In this document: piece after piece, positions 1 to 11,500 of the stretch
Layout of the letters: each line of letters starts with the position of its first letter
How positions within the stretch are numbered: the stretch's first letter is position 1
Source of the DNA: Cladorhizidae sp. MBARI D1340-BT2
Lineage: Eukaryota > Porifera > Demospongiae > Poecilosclerida > Cladorhizidae
Reading direction: 5' to 3'
DNA length: 64,000 nucleotides
NCBI GenBank assembly: GCA_028752905.1
Contig: JAQNBH010000014.1
Coordinates: 18,211,250 to 18,275,249, forward strand
The notes under the pieces: generated by a model
What the model was told of the DNA's origin: nothing
The model's database searches: none
Seen by the model: only the letters and a program-made list of their open reading frames with translations
Position numbers and translations under genes: made by a program

Positions 1-80
1 TCTGGGCATTTTTTAAATTTATTATTTCCTGTCTAGTAGTTCTGTCTCTCCTAGGTCTTGAAATATTCTCCAAGGCCTAT
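1..80 (-). pseudogene. 5' part of an unrecognised minus-strand open frame (cut by window edge)
   Basis: This is the copy-1 counterpart of the start of the open frame at 36713-37006. Only the first roughly 25 codons lie inside the window. No family recognised. Confidence 0.25.
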
Positions 81-255
81 ATATGGTGTGTACAATACCA
101 TCTGATGCACTTTGGTACCAAAAAATACAGCAACAACTATTATCTAGAAATACACATGACAATTCTCAAGTATAATAGGAACTAAACACTTAATGTACAG
201 AACGTTACACAAATGTGTATCAGTTAACATCATGGAAGGTTCTGGATCTGTAACC

Positions 256-2581
256 TCAGCAGCAATTTTGTCCACTAACTTCATCAATAACCTTGTTGGC
301 GTAAGTATTGTCAGTAAAGGAGCAGTGGCAGAGGCTTTTAATGTTGTCGAAGATTACCAGGTCTGTAGCGAAGATTAAAACCAGGAAAATAATACCAGTT
401 ACCAGCGCCAGGAAAAAGTAGACCATGGAACAGATGCTGCAGCATAGTGAGTAACTTCCACAAGACTTGGCTTGGTTATAATCTCCTGCAGAGTTGTGAT
501 CATTGGCCTGCCAGGAAATAAAGGAGGGGAGGGAAGGGAGAGGAAAAGCAAGTGAATCATTTACCTAAAAGTATTTTCTCTCGAAAGTAATGATTTGTAA
601 TTTGTTAAACTTGGTAACTTTCCTGCCTTTTATAATGGTGCCCATACTTGACATCTATAATCATACCAATATTGTACACCTTAAAATCTGTATATGATGG
701 CTTATCTAATTTATCTACACAGATATATAAACACTCGTTCTTCCTTCCTTTTTTGACCAGGCAATTCAGTATATTCTATCTTCTCCTCCTCTCCACCTCT
801 CCACCCCCCTATTTTTTTAAAAAATCTTGCAACATTATTTAACTATCAACATTATTTAACTATAAATAAACAAACAACTGATTTCGTCATTCTACGTAGG
901 GACAGCTGGATCTGCCCAAGCTTCTAGTTCACTAACTGCACAGCTAATTATAGCTTATTTCACTATCAATGCCTTCATCATCACTGGTAATCTCATCTCC
1001 ATCAAAACCGTCAGCTTGAGTGAGTGCTTAGGAGGCAGGTCAGCCACGCTACTCCAACCAGTGATAGCAGAGCTTCAGGGTCAACACTATCCTGGCCAAC
1101 GTGAGAGATGACATCAGCTTCTTCATCAGCTGCTTTCCTCCTCAGAGAGTCCAAATTCACCGTCCAGATCCCGAAATAAAAAGCACATCTTGAAACCGGA
1201 TAGCTTGACTGCTTTGAAATGCCATCTTTAATTCTGACTGGTATGTATTTTTCAATGTTTCTACCGAACATCTATGCCCCCCATATTTGGTAGGCATGCA
1301 ATGGAAGAATTTAGCTTAAAAATGAGGTATTTTAAATGTTATCTATAAACGCTCCATAGGGTATCTTAGAAACATACGATTGGGATAGCTTTTGGTACAT
1401 ATTTACCGGGAAGTGGGTGCAGAACTAGTTTCCATGCAGATCCAGCACCAAGCAGGTGCGACAAACAAACTCATGGTGGGCTCATGAGAGCTTCCAAGAT
1501 TATTGGCAGTCTTCACAATTATGGAAGCATTATTCAGGTTTAGTCGAAAGGAACGTATGTGTTCACACAACAGAACATATGTTTCCTGCTAGTATCTTCG
1601 GCAACCACATAAGTTTACTACATAGGTGTGCAATAATTCTGTGGCTTGTCATGGATTGTGTATGTCACTAGCTAGCATGTAAATAACACAACAAGATACA
1701 GAGTTATGTCGTAGCAAGATATGGTGCCCTGTAGCAGCAAGATATGGTGCATGTGGCAGCAAGATATGGTGCCATGTAGCAGCAAGATATGGTGCATGTG
1801 GCAGCAAGATATGGTGCCATGTCGCAGCAAGATATTGTGCCATGTCACAGCAAGATATGGTGCCATGTCACAGCAAGATATGGTGCCACGTCACAGCAAG
1901 ATATGGTGCCATGTAGCAGCAAGATATGGTGCCATGTAGCAGCAAGATATGGTGCATGTGGCAGCAAGATATGGTGCATGTGGCAGCAAGATATTGTGCC
2001 ATGTAGCAGCAAGATATGGTGCCATGTCACAGCAAGATATGGTGCCATGTAGCAGCAAGATATAGTGCCATGTCACAGCAAGGTATGCATACTGGAACAC
2101 ATGGAAAGTGAATTGATACAGGGAGAATTACTGTGTTATCAACTGTTAGTGACTTACCACACAGGAGCATATAATGGCAGGGATGAGGCACACGAGTGCT
2201 AGAAAATTGCCATGGATCAGGCACAGGATTATCAAGATAACTGCCAGTGCAGTATAGGTAGTAGCACGTGGTATACGGATGTTCACCACTTGTTGGGGCT
2301 GCGGCTGTCCAACCACTACAATATTCTGTGTGTGTGCATGTGCATGTACATGTAACATGTGGTATAGGTGTGGTGTGCATGATATAGTGTGTGCATGTAA
2401 CATGTGGTATAGGTGTGGTGTACATGGTGTGATATGGAGTGTGTGCATGTATGTAACATGTGGTATAGGTGTGGTGTGAGTGTGGTATTATACAGAGAGC
2501 AAACCAGCAGATCACAAAGGGGGAGGGGGATTCTCATTGACCACAAGCTCTATAGCAGCAGCTGCAGCAGTGGTTTGTATC

Positions 2582-2616
<35 letters not shown>

Positions 2617-5600
2617 CACAACTAATTGAAAATACCTGCATTATGTGAGTGCTTGATCTCTGCTAGAAAATTGAATGCACCCTCGAGGGTTAAAGCATCT
2701 ATATGCATGTGGAAGAAGGTTCAGTCTGTGCAAGAGCCAAGATAAGTGCACCTGTTGCTGTGTATCAGCAGAGGAACGTGCCAAGCAGTTCAACGAGGAG
2801 CATATTCTGAACCTTCAGCATTATTTCTTGCACTTATTTTCAAGACAATATTTTTGAAATGGAATCTGGAAACAGAATTAGGTAAAGCCTGAAATGGAAA
2901 ATGGGATTATTTAAACAAGAAATGACCACTTCCACTATACACTATACTAGTGTTTACATGTACACACCATTGTCTATGTACAGAGAATTTGTTTGTGCCT
3001 CTACTCTGCCTACACACACACACATATACATGCATACATCCACACATATGCATACATACACACACACATATACATGCACACATCCACACACATGCATACA
3101 CACACACACATATATGCATGCACACATCCACACACACACATATGCATGCACGCATCCACACACATGCATACATTCATACATACACACACACATACATATA
3201 TACATGCACACATCCACACACATGCATACATACACACACTCACACATATATGCATGCACACATCCACTCACATGCATGCATACATACATACACGCACACA
3301 CTGCAACACGCACACACAGTAGCTAGCTATGCTATTGGGGTGCAGGGGTGTTGACTGTCAGGATGTGACTCAACATGAAAGGACAGTGGGAATCCAAGGA
3401 AAGGAAGTGGAGCAATATCCAGAAAAACACTGGGTAAATCCCCACTAATTGTCTACATGCATACCACAACAATCATGATTCCTGATGAAGGCTGGAACAT
3501 CTCTTCAAAATGTGATTTCAAGTTATGTCAACTGAGAGTGCATAGAGAATAATTTTTTTGCAAGAGATAGTACTTACAGTGTCTGGTAATTTGTTGCCTA
3601 AAGCCACCTTTTTAAAACTGTCGCCCCTTAACCGATTAAACGCCGTAAGCGCCATATGGCGCGAGACCTTACATCCTTCGCCACACAAAAATATATAAAA
3701 TGAACCGTTACGAGCTAACAGCCCCGGTTGGGTTCTGCACATGCCTAGTAGACTAGAGAACGTCACAAAAATGATTATTTCCGGTTGATGCATCGTGCAA
3801 ATAAAATCCTGCGGTTGAACGCCATTTTTGTTGGTCGAGCTTTTTTTAAAAACTGCTCGAAGATGCTCTCCTGTGAGGACGTTATTTCTCAACTTTTAGC
3901 CGACGATTCTGGCGATTCTGGGTCAGATTCATTTGGGGAAGAAGGTGAAGACATCTATGCATACCGAGGAAACACTCTGGATCCAGTTGCTCTAAGAGAA
4001 GAGGCGCGCTTGGATGGACTTCTCGATTGTAAGTTTCTTCTAACCTTAGCGCTTCATAGCCTTTGTTTACCATAGTCAACTGAGAGTGTACTATTGCCAA
4101 ATACTAGCTTATTCTGTTGGTATTCCAAATTCAGACAGGATAGTTATAGAAAAAAAGTTATAGCCAAGAGTGTAGGTTGGAGTTGTTGAGTTGTTGATTT
4201 TCATTTGAATTTGAATTTTCAAATGTTGACCACAAACTTGATATATATATATATCTTGTTTTTCCCAACCTCCCCACTACTTTTCCTACAGCATCAGATG
4301 ATGAGAGTGGTGATGAGGCATCTATGACTCCTTTTGTTACATTGGAGGATGAGGAAGCCTTGCCTGAAGTCTCTACAGGGCGTGGGAACACGACTGGTGC
4401 TGGAGTTGTGCGAGGGAGAGGTGGGCGAGGGAGTACTGGCCGAGGGAGAGGCGGGCGAAGGAGTACTGGCCAAGGGGGAAGCAGCTCAAGTGGTAGTGGA
4501 GTCGTAAGTGTTGCTAGTGGTCCTCCAAAAGGTACTGGTAGTAGGCGGGCCAGAGGTTATAGGCGTGTGCGAGCATCTGGCACTGGTTCTGTCCGAGCAT
4601 CTGGCACTGGTTCTGCCCAAGCATCTGGCACTGGTTCTAGGCTAACTGAGGTCACAGGTAAGTGGGAAATAAAGGAGCCAACTCCTTTGAAATTGGACTA
4701 TACAGCAACAGCTGGTCCAACTTCTTCATTGCTTGGTGCATCAAGTACATTTTTAGATGCATTTTACCTTTTTTTTACTCTTGAAGTGTGGGAACTCCTA
4801 GTAGCAGAGACGAACAGTTACGTTTCTAGGATGGCTAGTCTCTCCAGGCCATGGGTAGATACTAATATAGAGGAAATGAAAGCTTTTGTAGGAATGTTGA
4901 TAATAATGGGAGTTTCCACACTTCCATACTTAGAATTGTACTGGTCCACTAATCACTCGGATTTGTCTGGATCTTTGGTTCGTAAAGTAATGCCTAGGAC
5001 TCGGTTTTTGGAGCTAATGCGTTATGTACATGTAAATTCTATTGATGGTTTGTTGGTTACAAATTTGATAGAAGCTTGTTTATTGAATTCATTTATTTTG
5101 TTTTCTTCTGTCCGAGCTCCAATATCAGTAAGGAAGGGTAATTATCTAGAAGCTAGGATTGTTCTAGCTAAATCTTTGATTGGTTCTTTCTCTTCTCGGC
5201 AGCGTGCAGGTCAACGTTGTAGTCAGGTAAATAGTCAGCTAGATCGCCTCAATTTAAAACTAGGTCATTTCCCACAGTGCTGTGCAAAGAAGCGCTGTGT
5301 AGTTTGCATTAGTAAAGGTTACAGGCATGAGGCAAGGTCCCAGTGTTGTTTTTGTAAGGTTCCTTTGTGTGGTGGATCAACAGGCCGTGACTGTTTTCGT
5401 AATACCATACCTTGGTGGACTATCAGTAATGTTTATGCACCCCCTGCTCCTTTCTGTGCTTCTCTCTTGTTCCCTGCTCCTTCGTCTACTTCTCTCTTGT
5501 TCCCTGCTCCTTCGTCTACTTCTCTCTTGTTCCCTGCTCCTTTGTCTACTTCTCTCGTTCCCTGTCCCTTCGTCTACTTCTCTCGTCTCTCCAGTATTCA

Positions 5601-7855
5601 AGTGTTATTCTTATCCTGGTATCTCATGTTTGTGTAGAATAAAAACATGGTGAAATATCATGCCGGAGACCAAGCAAGCTATACCCAAGACTGAGCAAGT
5701 TCTACTCTACCCGTGACAGCAAGACCGGAGCTCTACCCAAGACACTCCCTTACATAATTGTGTTTTATATTATGGTTTTATTCTAGTATGTGTTAGCATT
5801 TTCACTCTCTTATAATTTGTTTTTTGTATTATTATGTGTTAGCATTTTGATGGGGAAAACAACCCACTGGCTTTGCAGCTGGTAGAGGGTTTGTAAATAG
5901 ATGCTCCATCTTGTGTTGGCATTATAATGTGTGTATAATAGTGTGAAAATATGAAAATATTCACCCCCAAGAAGATGACAAGGTTTTATAATGCTGGTTA
6001 GTTCTGCCCAGTTGGTAAGGAAGGCTCGATTTTTTTACAGGAAGTAGAGCTATCATGTGGCTAAATATGACCCAAGTTTCATGGGTGGAGTCCCTGCAGA
6101 ACGGAAGATATAAAAATAATAAGTAAAATACCTCGTTAATTCATGAATAATTTGCCCGCGGGTACTAGGAATACGGCGTGCAATCGGTTAAAGCAAGAAA
6201 CTGGTTAGAGAAACAAAGCCATTAATAGGTGTGGTAGCACTAGTGACGGAGAAGCTAACTATGCATGAAAAAAATACTTTTCAACGACGAGACAGCCACT
6301 TCACAGTGAGATACCATGCATGCCCGGCAAAGACGACTTGTAACGGTAACTAGAGGAGGGCTTCACATTGGTGGTGCCCTAAGCACCAAGATTGGAAAAA
6401 GTGTTAAAGAACAGGAGATTATGGCAATGCACATAGCCGTGCACAAGGTCACAGAGCTAAGTTAGGAGTATCCTCAGTTATGATAGCTATGTACTCAACT
6501 GAGTATAATCTGTTCTGGTTCACTGAGTGGAATCTCCCATATGATCACCACAACTGGGTCCTCTTCTCTCTATGGGCATGGGAAACTTCCAAGAGAATTA
6601 ATAATGGATTTTGGATTTGCAAGCCTATACCAGCCTGGTAACAACAAAAGTAAGGCTACAATAGTTCAAAGGTTGAGCAGGATATCAGAGCTGTTAAAAT
6701 TTAATCACAGCTATTAATGATGTCCACCAAAGGTGCCCAGATTAGACTATATTGGTATATAGTAAAATAATGAAACAACCTTCCCACCCCCCCCCCCCCC
6801 CCCTTCCCCCTACTATACCACCACATCAACGAGTGCTCCAAGTGACATAAACATTATAATAATGACAATAATAATAATCAATAAATAAAAAAAATAATAT
6901 ATATATATATATATTTTTGTACAGCCACAGTTTAGAAGCAAGTAATATATATATATATATATTTTTGTACAGCCACAGTTTAGAAGCAAGTAAGCTGGCA
7001 CTTTTACACCGAGACAGACATTGGCTATGTTGTGTTAGGTAGGTGACTTTGGACTCCAATCTCACTGGAAACAACCACTATCGTCAAAAACGGCACAGCA
7101 GTTGGCAGTGCAGCCCATTTGACTAGGAACACACCTAAGCATGCAATTTTCACATTCCCTGACGATAGCAGCACACAAATAACGCAACATGGCGGTGTTA
7201 CCAACAAACAATGCTAGCTAGCTCACATAGCAGGAATTTGCTAGCGAGAGTGCCTCTAGCCCTGCTCTATTAGCTAGTATGTTAGAGCACACATAATGCA
7301 AGGAGCTTGCTAGTGAGGCTGCCTCTAGCCCTTCTCTATTAGTAGAGCTCTAGTGAGGCTGCCTCTAGCCCTACTCTATTTTTAAAACAGTTGCTGAAAT
7401 GGCTGAATCTATCCCAGACTACACCAGGTAAAAAATTAAAAAGAATTTTTTTTTTGTAAGTATATATCTATAACGATGTCTGGTCTGTAGTATGTTATGT
7501 ATGTGTTTAGAAGGCGCTGGATGCAGTACCAGCTTGAAAGCACTCCCACAATGGAGTGCGCCTGGTACCTCTGTTGGAAATACAAGAGAGTCTGTGATGA
7601 ATAAGTTCCCCCACCAACCCACCTAAAAACTAATTAGCCCCCCCCTCCTCCTTATTCCATACCCATTTGCTTACAGGACATCACCCCAAAAGTAACTTTT
7701 AACTTAGCCCCCCACACTGAAATTACAGTATTGCTTGACTGTTGTTGCACCACTGCAGGCATGGGGGTATAGCCAGGCTGAGGAATTGTGCTAGGCGGGT
7801 ATTCAGCAGACGGAAGAATACTGTAGCCCCTTTTAGATCCAGCATAGTCGTTCAT
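256..7855 (-). CDS. CD225/dispanin-type transmembrane protein, copy 1
   Basis: Three exons are visible: 7727-7855 (ATG at 7855), 2158-2325 and 256-507 (TGA at 256-258). All junctions are phase 0, with GT donors after 7727 (GTAATT) and 2158 (GTAAGT) and AG acceptors before 2325 and 507. The product is about 182 aa. Exon 1 is proline/glutamine-rich (QPGYTPMP). Exon 2 encodes QPQPQQ then a first hydrophobic segment (ILIILCLIHGNFLALVCLIP). Exon 3 has ANDHNSAGDYNQAKSCGSY, the GDY-x2-A+ loop typical of CD225, then a second membrane segment. This architecture is that of small two-pass membrane proteins of the dispanin/IFITM superfamily; the exact role is unknown. Intron 1 holds a piggyBac insertion and intron 2 a 23-bp minisatellite. 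The duplicate at 37189-42291 differs by in-frame indels only, which suggests coding constraint. Confidence 0.8.
508..1693. other. Intron 2 of the CD225 gene, mostly featureless
   Basis: Mostly AT-rich intronic sequence. An 86-codon minus-strand open frame at 1011-1271 has no supporting splice context and no recognised domain. It is not kept intact in copy 2, where indels interrupt it. Confidence 0.5.
1694..2092. repeat. 23-bp minisatellite in CD225 intron 2
   Basis: Tandem units of about 23 bp, consensus CAGCAAGATATGGTGCCATG plus 3 variable bases (TAG, TCA, TCG), with some shorter units containing GCATGTGG. The copy-2 array at about 38637-39006 has a different unit composition. Open frames running through it are artefacts of the repeat. 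Confidence 0.9.
2326..3009. other. CD225 intron 1, left part, with GT-rich and poly-G tracts
   Basis: GT-rich repeats of the form ACATGTGGTATAGGTGTGGT occur at about 2330-2475. An uninterrupted run of about 30 G occurs near 2583-2612. At the matching place copy 2 has a short C-rich run near 39515. No exon is supported. Confidence 0.6.
3010..3322. repeat. CA/CATA-rich compound microsatellite
   Basis: Repeats of the form CACATCCACACACATGCATA with ACAC and ATAC filler. Copy 2 (39937-40372) has more units. Cys/His/Met-rich open frames on both strands here are repeat artefacts. Confidence 0.9.
3863..5637 (+). pseudogene. piggyBac transposase lacking the DDD catalytic core
   Basis: Two exons, 3863-4028 and 4292-5637, with GTAAGT donor at 4029 and a pyrimidine-rich AG acceptor at 4290-4291. 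They join in phase 1 to give a continuous 503-codon frame. The product starts with an acidic region (LSCEDVISQLLADD), then an Arg/Gly-rich stretch, three SGTGS repeats, and the start of the piggyBac DDE domain (from about WELLVAETNSY to MRYVHVNS, exon-2 residues about 155-239). It then passes directly to the end of the domain and a Cys-rich zinc ribbon (CCAKKRCVVC...CCFCKVPLCG, exon-2 residues about 319-357). The region that carries the three catalytic Asp residues in the family is absent; the join lies near 5038-5060. The last 70 residues are 10-residue FPAPSSTSLL repeats from 30-bp DNA repeats. The deletion keeps the frame. Confidence 0.85.
5455..5590 (+). repeat. 30-bp tandem repeat at the 3' end of the transposase frame
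   Basis: About four units of CTTCTCTCTTGTTCCCTGCT plus CCTTCGTCTA. They encode TSLLFPAPSS units in the transposase frame. Confidence 0.85.
6192..7726. other. CD225 intron 1, right part
   Basis: Holds a poly-C run near 6787-6802. Two tandem units of AT-dinucleotides plus TTTTTGTACAGCCACAG lie at about 6895-6990 (one unit in copy 2). Three units ending CTGCCTCTAGCCCT lie at about 7245-7380. A 60-codon minus-strand frame at 7025-7207 is kept in copy 2 but resembles no family I recognise. Confidence 0.5.
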
Positions 7856-8627
7856 TTCTACGGCAGTGAAAAATTATGCATGACTGAAAATCTATTTAGC
7901 TTCTAGGTTCTATTACACTAACCATGATGATCCATCTTTAATTGCCGAGTGGCCTTGAGCAGCTTTACGTAGTACTACAAATCGCGCAAGATAAAATAAG
8001 AGCAGCTTGCAGTGAAATGACTTCAATCCCAATTAAATAGAGGGCCGTTTTCGTTAGCAACGCCCATTTATGCTCTATATTATACGCCCCCTTTTTTAAT
8101 TATTCGTGATCGAAAGCAGGTGTGCGCTCAACAAAATTTGATTTTTTATGTTCATGCAACTACGGTTGTAGAGTGAAAGTCGAAGTGGTGTTAGTGCAGA
8201 GATAACTGCCTCATTGCAAGGCGGTGGTTCACGCATTACTGAACGGCTGAGCCTAGTGCACGCTTCATAGATGAGTGAGCCTCCTCATATTTTCACAAGA
8301 TCCAGCTTCCCAACTGAAACAGGTAGCAGCTACCTCTGTATACTTTCAACCACGCCTGCTTGAAGCGCACTATATTCGCGCGCACGCATATTCCCTTTTT
8401 CCCGACCCGGAAGGTAAAGGGTCGGCTACGCCAGTCAAGGCAATACCTGGCTATTGACTTGCCAGCCACTAACTATCGACCAGGGCCTAACAACCCAACA
8501 AAGATCTGCACACCATTAATGAAATCACCATGGTCATTGTACTAATGCCGAGATGAACAAGGTAGCTAGTTTTGATAAAGTTAGGCAAGTTTGCTCATTG
8601 TTACGGAGATGCCAACTCAATTATTAC
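7856..8627. other. Upstream region of the CD225 gene
   Basis: Contains the 5' flank of the minus-strand CD225 gene up to the 3' LTR of the Gmr1-like element. I see no convincing TATA box or exon. Copy 2 is collinear with small deletions. Confidence 0.4.
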
Positions 8628-8965
8628 TGTTATGGACCTAACTCTGGTTGGAGCTAGGGCAGGGTACAGGTCCACAACACTCGCCGTCTAGAGCTATGAG
8701 AAGCGTTATATAAAGTTCTATTATAGCTTACATTCAAGACTTGTACAGAGCATCAAGCATGACAGAACTGAGCATGAATCACGTGCGAGGTGCTTTTATA
8801 ATCCAGCAGCCATGTGTAATAATATAAGTCCTCGCTAAGTCCTCGCTAAATATAGTCACAATCATAACACATTACAATTACATTCCTGAGGTGATGCCAG
8901 TTTAGTCTTGCACTCAGAGTTCAGCCTAGATGAGGTATTCAGCATTGTCAGGGGGTTCCCTGACA
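8628..8965 (-). repeat. 3' LTR of the Gmr1-like element
   Basis: On the minus strand it begins TGTCAGGGAACCCCCTGACA, itself a near-palindrome, directly after the purine run AGGGGGGAG, and ends CATAACA. The ends are therefore TG...CA and the length is 338 bp. A CTCGCTAAGTC-type short duplication at about 8832-8850 is absent from copy 2. Confidence 0.7.
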
Positions 8966-10290
8966 CTCCCCCCTACTTCTTCTGGAGTGGGCTCCTTGTC
9001 AGGCGGCCAGCTCTGTCTGCTGAGGCCATCAGCATTGCCATTGTTTATCCCTGGCCTATGAATAATCTCGAAACTGTATGGCTGAAGTGCGAGAGACCAG
9101 CGTGTTAGCCTGCTGTTCACATCTCGAAACTTTTGGAGATAGGCGAGAGCCTTGTGATCCGTGTATATTTCAAATGGCGCTCCACTAAGATACACCCTGA
9201 AGTGTTTCACACCTTCAATGACTGCAAGGCACTCGAGCTCTACTGCCGAGTAACGTCTCTCTCTCGGTAGTAGTTTCCTTGAGTGGAAGGCAATAGGTTG
9301 GTCCTCACCTTCCTCATTCTTCTGGCTAAGCACCACACCAAGGCCTGTGCCAGAAGCGTCTGTCTGGAGCATGACGATTTTGTCATAATCCGGGCTAATG
9401 AGTACGGCATCAGATGACAATGCTGCCTTCAGATCTCTGAATGCCGTCTCTCGATCTGTTGTCCAGACAACTCGGTTGGGTGATTCCTTTTTCGTCATCT
9501 CATGCAGTGGGGCTGCAACTTCTGAAAATCCCTGTACAAACCTCCGATAATAGTTCGCAAGACCTAAGAATGAATGAATATCCTTCTTCTTGACTGGTTT
9601 GGAGAAGTCCCTAACAGCTCTCACCTTGCTCGGTATTGGTCTCACTCTTCCTCTGCCGACCCTGTGACCAAGGAACTCACACTCTCTTGTTCCTAACTGA
9701 CACTTGCCAAGGTTGACTGTCAGTCCAGCTCTCTGCAACCGGGACATCACCTGATGCAGGTGTTCGACATGGTCCTCCCAGGTGAGGCTGAAAATGGTAA
9801 CATCGTCCATATATGCTGCAGCATATTCCATGACATCCAACAGCAACGTATTCATGAGACGTTGGAACACAGCCGGTGCGCCCACAAGACCGAAGGGCAT
9901 CACTGTAAATTCATATTTCCCTAGCGGGGTCACAAAGGCTGTCTTCTCTTGAGATCCCTCCTCGACTGGGATCTGCCAGTAACCTCTCCGTAGATCAAGG
10001 GCCGAAATATACTGTGCCCGTCCAAGACCATCTAGCAGATCGTCCACCCTAGACATGGGATATGGGTCGGGCCTGGTTACCGCATTCAGCTTTCTGTAAT
10101 TGACACATAGCCGGGCGTCCTTTTTCGGAACCAATACGATAGGCGAAGCCCATGGGCTGGTCGATGGTCTAATGATCCCTGCTTCAAGTAGATCATGGAT
10201 CTGACTCTGAACTTCTGAGTGTCTATGCCTACTGAGCCTGTAGGGAGGAGAGTAGACCGGTGGGGAATCTCCTGTGTGGATGGGTAAGGG
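8926..10290 (-). CDS. Reverse transcriptase-RNase H of the Gmr1-like element
   Basis: The open frame reads from about 10290 (HTGDSPPVYSPPYRLSRHRH) to 8926, about 455 codons. The first Met in the frame is at 10134, but homologous coding begins upstream. RT motifs: KKDARLCVNYRKLN, LDLRRGYWQIP, FGLVGAPAVFQRLM, and YMDD about 110 residues after Met. RNase H: QTDASGTGLG, ELECLAVIEG, YTDHKAL, and GNADGLSRQ at its end. The frame then runs through the polypurine tract and stops inside the LTR. The frame is lost near 10280-10290 by an apparent 1-nt shift between the linker and the upstream tail, so the polyprotein is broken. Confidence 0.85.
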   Translation of the reverse strand, partial: PLPIHTGDSPPVYSPPYRLSRHRHSEVQSQIHDLLEAGIIRPSTSPWASPIVLVPKKDARLCVNYRKLNAVTRPDPYPMSRVDDLLDGLGRAQYISALDLRRGYWQIPVEEGSQEKTAFVTPLGKYEFTVMPFGLVGAPAVFQRLMNTLLLDVMEYAAAYMDDVTIFSLTWEDHVEHLHQVMSRLQRAGLTVNLGKCQLGTRECEFLGHRVGRGRVRPIPSKVRAVRDFSKPVKKKDIHSFLGLANYYRRFVQGFSEVAAPLHEMTKKESPNRVVWTTDRETAFRDLKAALSSDAVLISPDYDKIVMLQTDASGTGLGVVLSQKNEEGEDQPIAFHSRKLLPRERRYSAVELECLAVIEGVKHFRVYLSGAPFEIYTDHKALAYLQKFRDVNSRLTRWSLALQPYSFEIIHRPGINNGNADGLSRQSWPPDKEPTPEEVGGSVREPPDNAEYLI

Positions 10291-10322
10291 TTGTTCTTCC
10301 CGCCTGCGGTCGGAAGGTTTCC

Positions 10323-10570
10323 CTAAACTTGTACTCCCACTTCTGGAGGTCTTCTCGTTGTGACTGTCAAGCTGTCATCAATCTTCGGTCTCTTCAACTC
10401 GGTCTCTCTCTCCCAACTATCAACTGTCAACTCAGAGTGAGCATCTGCGGGGCCTTCTGCTTCAATCATCAAGCATGCTGCCACTGGGTTCCTCCACTCT
10501 GCTATGGCATTCACATGGAAGACTCGACTCTGCTTCCTTTTGTCGGGCATCCTGACACGGTAGGTGACGT
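10323..10570 (-). pseudogene. Integrase C-terminal tail upstream of RT
   Basis: The minus-strand frame reads DVTYRVRMPDKRKQSRVFHV then NAIAEW. This is the pattern seen at the end of gypsy integrases (YEV-M-P-K-R-HVN-W). It lies upstream, not downstream, of RT. An in-frame stop precedes it near 10570, and recognisable element sequence ends there. Confidence 0.65.
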
Positions 10571-11500
10571 CGGAGATCTTTTATTCGGCCCCTGCCACAT
10601 CCTTTCACCACTTCTATCATTCTGGTGAATGTGTCATTATTGATATGCATTCAGGAGCTTCCCTACAAGTCACCTTTCTGGACAAAATTCACAAAGAATA
10701 TGCACATGGAACCCCTCAGACCAACATGGCTCCAATGGCAGCCCACAATGAAGAAGCTACCCTTCCAGGCACAACCCAGTATAGAGTACCTGTCCTAACC
10801 AGCCAATGCATGGGCTTAGCAGAAGCAGAGAAGGAAAGTGTCCATAACACCCATACCATTCACCATGTAGCCTCTTTCCCTCATTAGGTCACTTGTACAA
10901 TTCTTGTTTTGTAGCTAGCCTCATTTTAGGAGGGCATCCTTTTTGGGAGGATAACCTCGTTTTGCCTAGGCTCCTACCCAGCCATTCTGTAGAGAGGAGG
11001 GGAAATACATTTAGCGCATGAGACTAGCAGTGTATCAATGAACAACTCTATTGGATTCACTTTATGAACAACTCGATTGGATTCGCTTTGTTAAAAAAAG
11101 GGTTGGAAGAAGGAGCCAATGATGTAGACAACGAACATTCAGACTATTCTTCACTATTTACTATATATGCCGCCCATGAGTATATTGTTTTATCAATTAA
11201 ATTTTTTTTAAATAATAATAAATTTTATTATAGACTTTAAAAATCCCTACAGGTAAGGGTCTCACTAAATGAGTAATGCATGTAACAATAACAATACTCT
11301 AGCAACATAGTAATAACACACCATCAAATGCACAAATCTATTGGGAAAAATCACTCAGTCCTTCACAACACTAATACAATAATGACAGTATTATTTTACT
11401 CATGTTGACAGAAGTATCATATAATAATAGTGTCCATTCAATGGACCGATATTGAAATAATCCTGGCTCATAATCTAAATCACAAGAATTACATTTTCTC
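10571..11500. other. Intergenic stretch without supported genes
   Basis: Sequence between the truncated gypsy element and the terminal exon of the second CD225-like gene. The plus-strand open frame at 10564-10887 has no recognisable domain. AT-rich at 11190-11240. Confidence 0.4.

Larger units (their letters stand above)
3632..6187 (+). mobile_element. piggyBac-family DNA transposon (internally deleted)
   Basis: The element is flanked by TTAA at 3628-3631 and 6188-6191. The termini are inverted: CCGATTAAACGCCGTA at the left, and CCGATTGCACGCCGTA as the reverse complement of the right end. Just inside the left end is the palindrome GCGCCATATGGCGC. The homologous site in copy 2 (around 40680-40690) has a single TTAA and no element, which proves the boundaries. 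The length is 2,556 bp. It carries a spliced transposase gene missing its catalytic core, so it would need a helper transposase to move. Confidence 0.95.
8628..10570 (-). mobile_element. Truncated Ty3/gypsy element with Gmr1-like domain order
   Basis: On the minus strand the order is an integrase C-terminal tail (about 10465-10570), a linker, RT and RNase H (8926-10290), a polypurine tract and the 3' LTR (8628-8965). No integrase follows RNase H. Gag, protease, most of integrase and the 5' LTR are missing, so the 5' part is lost. The copy-2 counterpart keeps only 43020-43577. Confidence 0.8.

Noticed and set aside
2901..3354. Cys/His/Met/Thr-rich proteins in the CA repeats, and the same at 39825-40408
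   Set aside because: Produced on both strands and in all frames by the microsatellite.
7025..7207. Possible THAP-like or other small protein conserved in both copies
   Set aside because: The plus-strand reading KHAIFTFPDDS faintly recalls a THAP domain, but the zinc-binding Cys residues are missing. Identity between copies is explained by the duplication.
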